From assembly GCF_016786325.1 (NCBI RefSeq), contig NZ_JADWYU010000203.1, positions 18,516 through 82,515 of the forward strand: a stretch of 64,000 bases of DNA. The letters run 5' to 3'. This document shows, piece by piece, positions 26,013 to 34,433 of this stretch. Positions within the stretch are counted from its first letter, which is position 1; every line of letters starts with the position of its first letter. The translations under genes and the position numbers were made by a program. The notes below the pieces were generated by a model. It was not told where the DNA came from. It made no database searches and saw only the letters and a list, made by a program, of their open reading frames with translations. This DNA comes from Frankia nepalensis (GTDB lineage Bacteria > Actinomycetota > Actinomycetes > Frankiales > Frankiaceae).

Positions 26013-27881
26013 GTGCGTCGCTGGTTCGCGATTACCACCTGTGTCCTGGTCACGGCGAACGGGGTGCGGCTTCGGCTTCGGCTGCGGGACCTGGCAAGGG
26101 CGGCGCGAAGCGCGGACCCGGTGGCCGGGACGCACGCGTTCCTCGTCGCGGACGGCGTCGGGCTGCCGGACGAGGCCCGCCGTGCCGCGAGCGCCCACGC
26201 CCTGCGCGAAGGGCTCGAGGTGCTCGACCTCGTGCCGGAGGATCTTTCGGCGGAACGGCTGCTCGACCTGGCCCGGCTGGTGGACACGTCCCGGTACCGG
26301 GGCAACCGGTTCGCGGCCGGCCGGGGCGCGAACCAGGCGCTGCTCGTCGACCGGCGCGTCCTCGCGCGCGCGGGCATCGAGGAGCGGGAGGACTACTCGC
26401 CGCTCGAGCTGGCGGAGCTGACCAGGCGGCTCAAGCAGTACGCGCCGTCCACGTCGGACCTGGTCGTCGTCGCGGGCCTGACGGCCTCCAGGCCGGGCGC
26501 CGCGCAGCGCGTCCGGGGCCAGGTGGCCGCCTACCGCCATCCCTTCCAGGGGCTGGCGTTCCTGCCGGCGGCCCGCGCGGCGGCGGTGGCGGCGTCCTGC
26601 GTGGCGAGCCCGGGGTGGGGCCTCGCGGCGGCCGCGCTGTCCGCGGCGCAGCCGGCCGCGGTCGCCGCCGGGCGGGTCTCCCCGGGGGCCAGGGACACGC
26701 TCGCCGGGCCGGCTCGCCGGCTCGTCGGCTGGCCCGGGTTCGCCGTGGACCTGGCCCGCGCCCGCCGGGCCGGCGTGGGGCCCGACCCCGAGGCGTCGCC
26801 GCGCCGGCGCCGCTACCAGGAAGAGATCGCGGCCGGCGTCGAGGGGCTGCTGGAGACGCGGCGCGACACCTGCCCCTGGTGCGGCTCGGCCGCGCTGGCG
26901 TTACGCGCCGAGTCCGGCGACACCACCCTGCGCAAGCCGGGTCTGTTCCGGTACGAACAGTGCGCCGACTGTGCGCTGATCTTCCAGAACCCCCGGCTGA
27001 CCCCGGCCGGGCTCGACTTCTACTACCGCGACTTCTATGACGGGCTGAACGCGGAACGTGCCGAGGGGATGTTCGGCGCGTCCGACCTCGGCTACCGGGC
27101 CCGGGCCGCGTTGCTGCCGCCGGAGGCGAAACCCGCCAACTGGCTGGACGTCGGCGCCGGGCACGGCCACTTCTGCCTCGTCGCGGCCGGGATGCTGCCC
27201 GGTGTCGGGTTCGACGCCGTCGACATGGGCGACGGGATCGACGCGGCGGAACGCCGCGGCTGGGTGCGCCACGCGTACCGGAAGATGTTCCCCGAGATCG
27301 TCGACGAGATCGCGGGCCGCTACGACGTGATCAGCATGTTCCACTATCTGGAGCACACGCCCGATCCCAAGCTGGAGCTGGACACGGCGGCGGCGGCCCT
27401 GCCCGCCGGCGGCCACCTGATCATCGAGGTCCCGCACGGGCAGGGCCCGTCCTTCAAGCTCTTCCGCGGCCTCTGGGTCGGCCTGTGCCCGCCCCAGCAT
27501 CTGCACTTCATCCCGCCCGACGAGCTCGTCAAGGCGCTGGCCGACCGCGGCCTGACCACGGTCACGACGCAGTTCAGCCAGGCCCACCTCTTCGGCGACG
27601 CCGTCGCGGTGGTCTACTACCTGGCCCAGAAGCTGCAGCCGAACCCCACCCTGCCCTGGCTTCCCGACGAGGCGACTCCCGCGCGGTGGGCCCGCCGCGT
27701 CGCCGCCCTGGCCGTCACCGCGCCCCTCTACCCCGTCGCCTTCGCGGTGGACGCGCTGATGCTGCCGTACCTGCTCACCGGCCGGCGGGCGAACATCTAC
27801 CGGGTCGTCGCCCGCAAGGAGCCGGACAGCGCGCCCACCGCCGCGGGCGGAGCCTCCGCCGCGACCCTCGCCGGCCGGTAA
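26013..27881 (+). CDS. Zinc-ribbon class I SAM methyltransferase with unassigned N-terminal half
   Basis: A 622-aa protein. The C-terminal half is a class I SAM-dependent methyltransferase of the kind with an N-terminal zinc ribbon: C287/C290 (CPWCG), C317/C320 (CADC), then IFQNPRLTP, SAM motif I WLDVGAGHGHF (from W377), FHYLEHTPDP and LIIEVPHGQGPSF. This class often modifies sugars or polyketides. The first about 270 residues match nothing I recognise; they include an Ala-rich hydrophobic stretch (about 185-220). A C-terminal segment, VTAPLYPVAFAVDALMLPYL, could sit in the membrane. GTG 26013 is set by taggagg 5 nt upstream. The stop codon is 13 bp from that of the convergent MFS gene. Confidence 0.8.
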   Translation: MRRWFAITTCVLVTANGVRLRLRLRDLARAARSADPVAGTHAFLVADGVGLPDEARRAASAHALREGLEVLDLVPEDLSAERLLDLARLVDTSRYRGNRFAAGRGANQALLVDRRVLARAGIEEREDYSPLELAELTRRLKQYAPSTSDLVVVAGLTASRPGAAQRVRGQVAAYRHPFQGLAFLPAARAAAVAASCVASPGWGLAAAALSAAQPAAVAAGRVSPGARDTLAGPARRLVGWPGFAVDLARARRAGVGPDPEASPRRRRYQEEIAAGVEGLLETRRDTCPWCGSAALALRAESGDTTLRKPGLFRYEQCADCALIFQNPRLTPAGLDFYYRDFYDGLNAERAEGMFGASDLGYRARAALLPPEAKPANWLDVGAGHGHFCLVAAGMLPGVGFDAVDMGDGIDAAERRGWVRHAYRKMFPEIVDEIAGRYDVISMFHYLEHTPDPKLELDTAAAALPAGGHLIIEVPHGQGPSFKLFRGLWVGLCPPQHLHFIPPDELVKALADRGLTTVTTQFSQAHLFGDAVAVVYYLAQKLQPNPTLPWLPDEATPARWARRVAALAVTAPLYPVAFAVDALMLPYLLTGRRANIYRVVARKEPDSAPTAAGGASAATLAGR

Positions 27882-27894
27882 CGGCCGGCGGCGG

Positions 27895-29436
27895 TCACAC
27901 CGCCGGGGCCGGCTCGGACCCCGCCTCGGCGTCGGCGTCCTTGGGCCTGTTGGGCAGCCGCAGCGCCAGCAGCGTGAGGACGACCGCGATGAGCGCGGCC
28001 GCGGCGAACGCCCACCGCATCCCGCCGACGAGCGCGTCGGCCTCCGCGGAGCCCGCGTCGGTGAGCCGCGTGGACCGAGCCTCCAGGATGACGACCAGCA
28101 GGGCGGTGCCGATGGCGCCGGCGACCTGCATGATCGTGCCGAGCAGCGAGCTGCCGTGCGAGTAGAGGTGGGCTGGCAGGTCACCCAGGCCGACGGAGAA
28201 CACCGGGGTGAGCACGGCGGCGAGCGCGGCCATCAGCACTATGTGCGCCGCCAGCAGGAGCGAGTACGGCGTGTCGCGGCCGATCCAGGCGAGCACGCCC
28301 AGCGAGGCCACGGTGGCCGCCGAGCCCGGGATGACGAGTGGCCGCGCGCCGAACTGGTCGTAGAGGCGCCCCACCGCCGGGCCGAGCACGCCCATGGCCA
28401 GGCCGCCGGGCATCACCAGCAGCCCGGTCTGCAGCTCGCTGAGGTCCCGCACGTCCTGCAGATAGAGCGGCAGCAGGAACATGGCGCCGAAGAACGCCAT
28501 GTGGGCGGCCGCCATCAGCAGGAGCGAGACCCGGAACGAGCGGTGGACGAGCGCGCGCAGGTCGAGCAGCGGGCTGCTCAGGCGCGCCAGCCGCATCTGC
28601 AGCGCCGCGAACGCCGCCACGAGCCCCGCGCCGCCCGCGATGATCAGCCCCACCATGATCCCGTCGCGGGCGCCGATCTCGCTGAGCCCGAACAGGAGAC
28701 CGCTGAAGCCGAGCGCCGCCAGCACGACGCTGGGCCAGTTCAGGGAGTCGTTCGTCGTCTCGCCGACGTTCTCCAGCTGGCGCAGGCCGGCGACGGCGAC
28801 GAGAAGTGCGACCGGCAGCATGAATACGAAGATCAGCCGCCAGGACCCGAGCTGGAGGATGACCCCGGACACCGCCGGGCCGAGCGCCGGCGCGCAGGAC
28901 ATCGCCATGGTGACGTTCCCCATCACCCGGCCGCGGTCGGACTCGGGGACGACCGTCATCAGCGTCGTCATCAGCAGCGGCATCATCACGGCGGTGCCGG
29001 CGGCCTGCACGACCCGGCCGGTGAGCAGGATGGGGAAGGCGGGTGCGACGGCGCCGATGACCGTCCCGGTACAGAAGGTCGCCATGGCGACCCCATAGGC
29101 CGTCCGGGTGGTGACCCGTTGTAGGAACCAGCCGGTTATTGGGATCACTGCGGCCATCGTGAGCATGAAGACGGTCGAGAGCCACTGCGCGGTCCGCGGC
29201 GAGATGGCGAACTCGTCCATGAGCCGCGGCACCGCGTTGATCATGATCGTCTCGTTGAGGATGACGACGAACGTGGCGGCGACCAGCAACTTGATGACGA
29301 GCGGGGTCCGACCCCGCGCCGCGCCGGCGGTGACCGGGCGGGTCGCGGCGCCGGCCTTGGCCGGGGCAGGGGCGTCGGGGAGTTCGATCCCGTCGTCCCG
29401 CGGGGCGGCGTCGTCCACGCGAGGCGACACGGTCAT
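27895..29436 (-). CDS. MFS drug exporter, DHA2 (EmrB/QacA) type
   Basis: A 513-aa major-facilitator transporter with about 14 hydrophobic segments. Characteristic parts are NETIMINAVPRLMDEF in TM1-loop, the motif-A-like GWFLQRVTTRTAYG, and GRVVQAAGTAVMMPLLMTTL, the motif C region of drug:H+ antiporters. The first 65 residues are a charged cytoplasmic tail. ATG 29436 is preceded by an excellent aaaggag. It exports a drug-like compound, presumably from the cytoplasm; no regulator gene is adjacent. Confidence 0.92.
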   Translation of the reverse strand: MTVSPRVDDAAPRDDGIELPDAPAPAKAGAATRPVTAGAARGRTPLVIKLLVAATFVVILNETIMINAVPRLMDEFAISPRTAQWLSTVFMLTMAAVIPITGWFLQRVTTRTAYGVAMATFCTGTVIGAVAPAFPILLTGRVVQAAGTAVMMPLLMTTLMTVVPESDRGRVMGNVTMAMSCAPALGPAVSGVILQLGSWRLIFVFMLPVALLVAVAGLRQLENVGETTNDSLNWPSVVLAALGFSGLLFGLSEIGARDGIMVGLIIAGGAGLVAAFAALQMRLARLSSPLLDLRALVHRSFRVSLLLMAAAHMAFFGAMFLLPLYLQDVRDLSELQTGLLVMPGGLAMGVLGPAVGRLYDQFGARPLVIPGSAATVASLGVLAWIGRDTPYSLLLAAHIVLMAALAAVLTPVFSVGLGDLPAHLYSHGSSLLGTIMQVAGAIGTALLVVILEARSTRLTDAGSAEADALVGGMRWAFAAAALIAVVLTLLALRLPNRPKDADAEAGSEPAPAV

Positions 29437-30307
29437 TTCGGCTCCTTTGGTCGCGGGTGCGGCTGGGCCGTCAGCCACGCGCTCGCGCGCGCCGCGGGGC
29501 GACCCCAACCGGTCCGACCGGGACGGGCGGTGGAACTCATCGGTGGGCGAACGGTCCTACGGGAGCCGTGACGGGCAGCACAGGTGAACCCAGGCTCGCG
29601 GCCGGGCATTCCGCCGGCTGGTGCGGCCGCCGCGTCCGCGCGGACACGGCCGGGTGCCGCCTGATCCCGTGCGGCGGCTCCCTCGGCTCGATGCGCGGCG
29701 CGGACCGACGTCGTGACCTGGCAGGGCCCGGCCACCGACGGTGCCGCCGGCCGCGGGCGGACTACCGAGATCCCGGACGTCGCGTGCCTCCACCGGCTCG
29801 ATCCAGCCGGATACATGCCGCGCGGCGGTCACTGTCCGGACACTAGCCCGCGTTGGGGTACCCCTGGCAAACGATTTACGGCGCGCCGGCCTCGTGTTCG
29901 AGGCAAAGGACGCCGATGCCGTCCTGCCCGGTGACCAGGGTCACGTGATGGGACGAGACAGATGATCGCCGTGGCCGTGGCCGTGGCCGTGGCCGTGGCC
30001 GTGGCCGTGGCCGTGGCCGTGGCCGTGGCCGTGGCGCGGGCGCGGCGGGCCGACTCGTGGATCACATCCGCCCCTGGCTCTCGCAATCTTGGCGGAAGGG
30101 ATGAAAGCGCGCCGATGATCGGCGCCCGCCGGCGGCCCGTGAGGCCGACGCGATCGCATGACGCCGGAAACATCCAGATATAAAGTGCCGCCGTCGTCTC
30201 CGGCGCGGGATGGTGCCCGCGTTCGCTCGGTGGCTGTTCGCCGCCGGGCGGGATGGCCGCGTGCCGGGTGCCGCAAGGGACGCCGGGTCAGACCGAGTGG
30301 AGGCTTC
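29437..30307. other. Intergenic region with hexanucleotide repeat
   Basis: About 870 bp without a supported gene. Apart from the simple-sequence repeat at 29968-30035 nothing definite is seen. Promoters for the MFS gene (leftward) and the NTF2-like gene (rightward) should lie here; no clear -10/-35 elements are recognisable. Confidence 0.6.
29968..30035. repeat. (gtggcc)n simple-sequence repeat, about 11 copies
   Basis: Ten uninterrupted gtggcc units (29971-30030) with partial units at both ends, 68 bp in all. A short frame beginning at ATG 29962 would read it as alternating Ala-Val, and the other strand as Thr-Ala or His-Gly, but no ribosome site supports translation. Slipped-strand changes in copy number are expected. 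Confidence 0.9.
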
Positions 30308-30766
30308 GTGACCGACCAGGACTTAGTGCGCCGGCTCCTCGACATCGAGGAGATCAAGGGGCTCAAGGCGCGTTACTTCCGGACCCTGGACCAGAAGAAG
30401 TGGGACGAGTTCGGTGAGGTGTACGCGGCCGCGGCGGTCCTGGAACTGCCCGAGGTCGAGATGGTCGTCGATGGCCGGGACGCGATCGTGAAGATGGTCA
30501 GCGAGGCGCTGTCGGGCGCGCGGACCGTCCATCACGGGCACATGCCGGAGATCGAGCTGACCGGTCCGGACACCGCCCGTGGGACGTGGGCGATGTTCGA
30601 CTACGTGGAATGGCCGTCGTCGGACTCGGGAAGCCGGGTCGGCCTGCAGGGCTATGGCCACTACGTCGAGGAGTATGCCCGCGAGGACGGGCGCTGGCGG
30701 ATCGCCCGTTCCCGTCTGGACCGGCTGCGCGTCGACTCGCTCGGCGACCTGCCCGTCGCCCCCTAA
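30308..30766 (+). CDS. SnoaL/NTF2-like protein
   Basis: A 152-aa protein of the NTF2/SnoaL-like fold. LLDIEEIKGLKARYFRTLDQKKWDEF is the typical first helix pair, seen here from residue 11, followed by VYAAAAVLEL, a TVHHGHMPEIEL strand and GRWRIARSRLDRLR at the C-terminus. Family members are isomerases, hydroxylases or dehydratase-type enzymes, or ligand-binding proteins; the His-His-Gly-His context is the usual active-site strand. GTG 30308 follows ggagg. It stands alone, followed by a strong hairpin. Confidence 0.85.
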   Translation: MTDQDLVRRLLDIEEIKGLKARYFRTLDQKKWDEFGEVYAAAAVLELPEVEMVVDGRDAIVKMVSEALSGARTVHHGHMPEIELTGPDTARGTWAMFDYVEWPSSDSGSRVGLQGYGHYVEEYAREDGRWRIARSRLDRLRVDSLGDLPVAP

Positions 30767-30777
30767 CCGGTCCCGCC

Positions 30778-30826
30778 GGGCCGCGTACGGGCCCGGACGC
30801 GGTCCGGACCCGTACCGTAGCGGCCC
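30778..30826 (+). terminator. Bulged hairpin terminator
   Basis: Arms gggccgc+gtacggg (30778-30791) pair with cccgtac (30809-30815) and gcggccc (30820-30826), interrupted by a 4-nt bulge cgta. It begins 11 bp after the NTF2-like stop codon. Confidence 0.7.
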
Positions 30827-31651
30827 GTTCCGGATCATCTCCCCGCTGACGGCCCGTTCCCCTGCCGACCGCGGGGCCTCGCCGTGCCGAGACCGCTTTC
30901 GGTGTCGAGGAGGCCCGGCGTACCTGGGAATGGGAAAGAAGGAAGTAGGCACCTGTAGTCGTTGCCGCGGAAAGACTCGGTGCCTGGAGGGCGGACGGCT
31001 CTCCGAGGCGGCCGAGATCAGCTGTAGGGAGTTCGGGGCCAGCTTCGACGCCCGCTGGAAAGCGGCGGTGTGTTCGTCGGCGACAAGATCACGATCTCGT
31101 TGGTGATCGAGGCTGTTCTCCGGCTTCCGCGGGGGTAGGGGCCGAGGCTCATTCCCTACGGCCTGCGCGGCCTCATGCTGGGAGTTGGCCTTCGTAGCGG
31201 GCAGGCGCGGTCACCGATCGGGCAGCCAGGAGGCGCCGGTACGGTCGCCTCTCGAAGGGGCTCGAACTGGCTGCGCTCGCGGTGTGGTTGCCGCATGTGA
31301 CCAGTGTGCGGCCACCAGCGCCGCTCCGGAGCGCCGAGCCGGCCGGACTCCCTGACAGACAGACCCACGGACGTCCTTTTGGCGCTGGCCTCGGTGCCCT
31401 CGCGCGCGTCCGGGCAGTACTTCTCGCCTCGCGAACAGGGTGACACGAGCGAGTCTCCGCGGGAGAGAGCTGTGCGGCACGCCGCGGCCCCGGAGGTCGT
31501 GGACCGCCATGGTGCGCGGCCTCAGCCTTTCGCACCAAGCTGAGAGCCCCGCGTGCGCCGGGCCGGACGGAAGCCGCGCGAGCACGACACGCCCTCGAGC
31601 GGCCGCTCTTGACTCTCCATGACATCGGAGGTACCTTCTGCCGTGTCAAGT

Positions 31652-31688
31652 TTAAACGCCGTGTAGTAATTTTATGGCGAACTATAAA
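31652..31688 (+). promoter_or_regulatory. Operator-like site and -10 region upstream of the SGNH operon
   Basis: The segment ttaaacgccgtgtag (31652-31666) matches 12 of 15 positions of the perfect palindrome found in front of the aldo/keto reductase (34125-34139), keeping its right arm cgtgtag intact. TATAAA at 31683-31688 in AT-rich sequence can serve as -10. Confidence 0.5.
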
Positions 31689-31833
31689 TAGACGCCATGC
31701 ATGATCGGTAGTTGGCGTGGCGGGACCGGCGTTGCGCCGATCCTGACGCGCCCAATCCTCGAAATCACGACCCTCGTCCCTTTGCCGCACCTCGCGCACA
31801 GCACGATCGATCCCGATCGAAGGAGTCCGCCCC

Positions 31834-31905
31834 GTGGGCACCGTCGTCCCGACTCTCGACCGTCCCGGCCCCGACGCCGACCCCGCCACCGAGTTCGCCG
31901 CATGA
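31834..31905 (+). CDS. 23-codon micro-ORF overlapping the SGNH hydrolase start
   Basis: GTG 31834 is preceded by a perfect aaggag and reads VGTVVPTLDRPGPDADPATE plus three residues. It stops at TGA 31903-31905, overlapping the ATG of the SGNH gene (ATGA). The SGNH gene has no ribosome site of its own, so the micro-ORF may couple its translation. A single-base frameshift that splits a longer N-terminus is the alternative. Confidence 0.45.
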   Translation: MGTVVPTLDRPGPDADPATEFAA

Positions 31906-33068
31906 GCCGCCAGGACCATGGCTGGACCACCGCCTGGGCGACCGCTCCGCAGCGGCCGGGCGCCGGCTTCGCCCCCAACTGGTCGGCGGAGGGCTTCGCC
32001 GGCCACACGATCCGGCAGACCGTCCGGCTGAGCGTCGGCGCCGACACGCTGAGAGTCCGGCTGTCCAACCGCTACGGCACCGGGCCCCTGCGGGTCGCGG
32101 GCCTCACCATCGCGGCCGCGGCCGGCGGCGTGATCAAGCCCGACACCCTCCAGGAACTGACCGCGGGCGGGAAGCCGGCCTTCACCGTCCCGGCGGGCGC
32201 CGACCTGGCCACCGACGCGGCGCAGTTTCCTGTCGACGCGCTGGAGTCGGTGACCGTCTCGCTGTACCTGGCCGAGCCCTCCGGCCCCGCGACCTACCAT
32301 GCCCAGGCGCTCGCCACGACCTACCGGGCCGCGGGCGACCACCGGGCGGACGCCGACGACACGGCCTTCACCGAGGCCTCGCAGTCCTTCTACTATCTCG
32401 GCGGGATCGAGGTCGCCGCGGCGCCCGGTGGCGAGGCCGACGGCATCGTGGTGCTCGGAGACTCCCTCATCGACGGCACCGGCAGTTCCCCCGACACCGA
32501 CCAGCGTTTTCCCGACCTGCTGGCCCACCGATTCGCGACGGTGGGACGGCCGCGGCCCGTGCTGAACCTGGGCATCGGCGGCAACCGGGTGACGGTGGAC
32601 TCGGCCTGGCTCGGCGACCGGGCGACCGCCCGGTTCCAGCATGACGTGCTGGCCCAGCCCGGAGTCGGCACGGTGGTGATCCTCGCCGGGATCAACGACC
32701 TCGCGATCAGCGAGATCGCGCAGACATCGCCGTTCCCGGTCCTGGCGCCCTACATCGAGGTGTCGGCGGCGCAGGTCATCGCCGGGCACCGGGAGATGAT
32801 TCAGCGGGCGCGCGGCGCGGGCCTGCGCGTGGTCGGGGCGACGCTGCTGCCGATGCGGGGCTCGGCCTTCTCCACTCCGCGCAGCGAGGCCAAGCGCGAC
32901 GCGGTCAACACCTGGATCCGCGAGTCGGGAGAGTACGACGCGGTCGTCGACCTGGCCCTGGCGCTGGGCGACGCGCTCGACCCGGCCCACGACTCCGGCG
33001 ACGGGCTGCACCTCAACGACACCGGCTACCGGGCGATGGCGGACGCCGTCGAGCTCGCCGCCCTGTAA
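31902..33068 (+). CDS. SGNH/GDSL-family hydrolase
   Basis: A 388-aa esterase/lipase-type hydrolase without a signal peptide. An N-terminal beta-rich domain of about 170 residues (WTTAWATAPQRPGAG ...; VRLSVGADTLRVRLSNRYG) precedes the SGNH domain. Block I is VVLGDSLIDG with nucleophile S188, block II GIGGNRV, block III LAGINDL and block V DSGDGLHLND with D367/H370. This two-domain layout is common in actinobacterial GDSL lipases. The start at ATG 31902 overlaps an upstream micro-ORF stop codon. An operator shared with the aldo/keto reductase suggests that both are induced by the same signal. Confidence 0.88.
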   Translation: MSRQDHGWTTAWATAPQRPGAGFAPNWSAEGFAGHTIRQTVRLSVGADTLRVRLSNRYGTGPLRVAGLTIAAAAGGVIKPDTLQELTAGGKPAFTVPAGADLATDAAQFPVDALESVTVSLYLAEPSGPATYHAQALATTYRAAGDHRADADDTAFTEASQSFYYLGGIEVAAAPGGEADGIVVLGDSLIDGTGSSPDTDQRFPDLLAHRFATVGRPRPVLNLGIGGNRVTVDSAWLGDRATARFQHDVLAQPGVGTVVILAGINDLAISEIAQTSPFPVLAPYIEVSAAQVIAGHREMIQRARGAGLRVVGATLLPMRGSAFSTPRSEAKRDAVNTWIRESGEYDAVVDLALALGDALDPAHDSGDGLHLNDTGYRAMADAVELAAL

Positions 33069-33196
33069 TGCCTGGTGCCGCCCCCGGGGCGCCTCCCGCC
33101 CTGTTCGTCCGTCGGCGCCGCGTGTCACCCGCAACCGGGCCTCCCGGTCCGCCGGGCCGAGACCGTGAACTCGACCCGCGACCGCGGCGACGGAGA

Positions 33197-34069
33197 TCAG
33201 GCCACGGCGGTGAGCGCCTGATACTGCTCGTCCGTCAGCGTGAGCTCGGCGCTGCGCGTGTTCTCCTCGACGTGCGCCACCGTGCTCGTGCCGGGAATCG
33301 GGAGCACGACCGGCGAGTGGCGCAGCAGCCAGGCCAGGGAGAGCTGCGCGGCGGTGGCGTCGGCGTCCGCGGCGACCTGCCGCGCGGGGCTGTCGGGCCG
33401 CGCGAGGGCGCCGCTGGCGATCGGGAACCACGGGATGAAGGCGATGCCCTCCCGCTCGCAGTACCGCAACACGTCCTCGTAATGACGGTCGGACAGGTTG
33501 TAGAGGTTCTGCACCGACACGATCGGCGCGATCTGCCTGGCCCGCTCGATCTGCTCCACCCCGACCTCGGACAGGCCGATGTGGCGGATCTTGCCCTCCT
33601 GCTGCAGAAGCACGAGCTCGCCGATCTGGTCCGCCAGCGGGACCGCGGGATCGACGCGGTGCAGCTGCATCAGGCCCACGCTGTCCACGCCGAGGTGACG
33701 CAGGCTGCTCTCTGCCTGCTCCCGCAGGAACTCGGGACGCCCCACCGGCTGCCACTGGTCGGGCCCCGGCCGCGCGAGACCGACCTTGGAAGCGAGGACG
33801 AGGTCCTCCGGGTAAGGGTGCAGCGCCCGGCGGATGATCTCGTCGCTGACGAACGGTCCGTAGGCGGCGGCGGTATCGATGAAGTCGACGCCGAGCTCGC
33901 GGGCGCGGCGCACCACGCGGACCGCCTCGGCGGGATCGGCCGGGTCGCCCCAGACCCCGGGGCCGGTCAGCCGCATGGTCCCCAGGCCGAGGCGGTGAAC
34001 GGGCAGGTCGCCGCCGAGGCGGAACAGGCCGGAGGCCTCGGCGGGGCGTGCGGGTGTCTGGGTGCTCAC
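33197..34069 (-). CDS. Aldo/keto reductase
   Basis: A 290-aa NADPH-dependent aldo/keto reductase with a TIM-barrel fold. The tetrad is readable: Asp and Tyr in FIDTAAAYGP, Lys in LVLASKVG and His in LMQLHRVD. IPWFPIASG and LPIPGTSTVAHVEEN carry the coenzyme-phosphate site of the C-terminal part. The GTG start at 34069 (VSTQTPARPAEAS) follows aaggcg and sits downstream of the promoter and operator at 34125-34159. It probably reduces an aldehyde or ketone; the substrate is unknown. It is convergent with the SGNH gene. Confidence 0.9.
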   Translation of the reverse strand: MSTQTPARPAEASGLFRLGGDLPVHRLGLGTMRLTGPGVWGDPADPAEAVRVVRRARELGVDFIDTAAAYGPFVSDEIIRRALHPYPEDLVLASKVGLARPGPDQWQPVGRPEFLREQAESSLRHLGVDSVGLMQLHRVDPAVPLADQIGELVLLQQEGKIRHIGLSEVGVEQIERARQIAPIVSVQNLYNLSDRHYEDVLRYCEREGIAFIPWFPIASGALARPDSPARQVAADADATAAQLSLAWLLRHSPVVLPIPGTSTVAHVEENTRSAELTLTDEQYQALTAVA

Positions 34070-34124
34070 AGGAGACGCCTTCCGGTGCGGAGCGGGACGG
34101 GCGAGATGCCACCGACGCCGAACT

Positions 34125-34159
34125 CTACACGGCGTGTAGTTACTGCACAACGATCTATA
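34125..34159 (-). promoter_or_regulatory. Perfect 15-bp operator and -10 of the aldo/keto reductase gene
   Basis: The sequence ctacacg-g-cgtgtag (34125-34139) is a perfect palindrome of the size bound by TetR-type dimers. On the minus strand it lies just downstream of TATAGA (34154-34159 complement), so a bound repressor would cover the transcription start. A close copy occurs upstream of the SGNH gene. Confidence 0.6.
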
Positions 34160-34385
34160 CTTTCTTGTCGTACAGCCCGAACACGATGCATGGAAGACGT
34201 GCTGGCGTTAGAATGGTGAACATGGAAGGGCACCGGGCCGCGCGCCGAGTCGCGAGGTCTAGCCGCGCAGCCCGCGGATCACTCGCGGGAAGCCTCCTGG
34301 CGGCGACCAGGGCGGATATCGGCGACGCCGCGTTGCGCTGGAGCGCCGCACGCCACGGCGCGCCGGTTCTCTGGAACGTGAAGAT

Positions 34386-34424
34386 GGCGGGGATACCGGC
34401 CGTGCGCCAGCCGGTATCCCCGCC
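34386..34424 (-). terminator. Hairpin terminator of the acyltransferase gene
   Basis: Perfect 15-bp stem ggcggggataccggc/gccggtatccccgcc with a 9-nt loop, 9 bp past the stop codon of the acyltransferase-3 gene. Confidence 0.85.
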
Positions 34425-34433
34425 GTACCGCCG

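Larger units (their letters stand above)
30767..31833. other. Intergenic region NTF2-like to SGNH gene
   Basis: About 1.07 kb without a supported gene. It begins with a terminator (30778-30826) and ends with an AT-rich promoter zone and operator half-palindrome (31652-31688). A small frame at 30930-31106 (58 codons, starts MGKKEVGTCSRCRGKTRC, with two CxxC pairs) has no ribosome site and was not called. Confidence 0.55.

Noticed and set aside
29968..30035. Possible CRISPR-like repeat array
   Set aside because: Units are 6 bp with no spacers, so this is a simple-sequence repeat. No repeat-spacer arrangement occurs elsewhere in the window.
29962..30183. Short frame that reads the hexanucleotide repeat as alternating Ala-Val
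   Set aside because: No ribosome site, and the rest of the peptide has no features; the repeat alone keeps several frames open.
30930..31106. 58-codon frame with two CxxC pairs (MGKKEVGTCSRCRGKTRC)
   Set aside because: Looks like a possible zinc-binding peptide, but no Shine-Dalgarno, no neighbours and no recognised family; insufficient support to call.
31173..34112. 979-codon minus-strand frame opposite the SGNH hydrolase
   Set aside because: Antisense shadow; SGNH catalytic blocks are on the plus strand and the minus translation has no recognisable domain.
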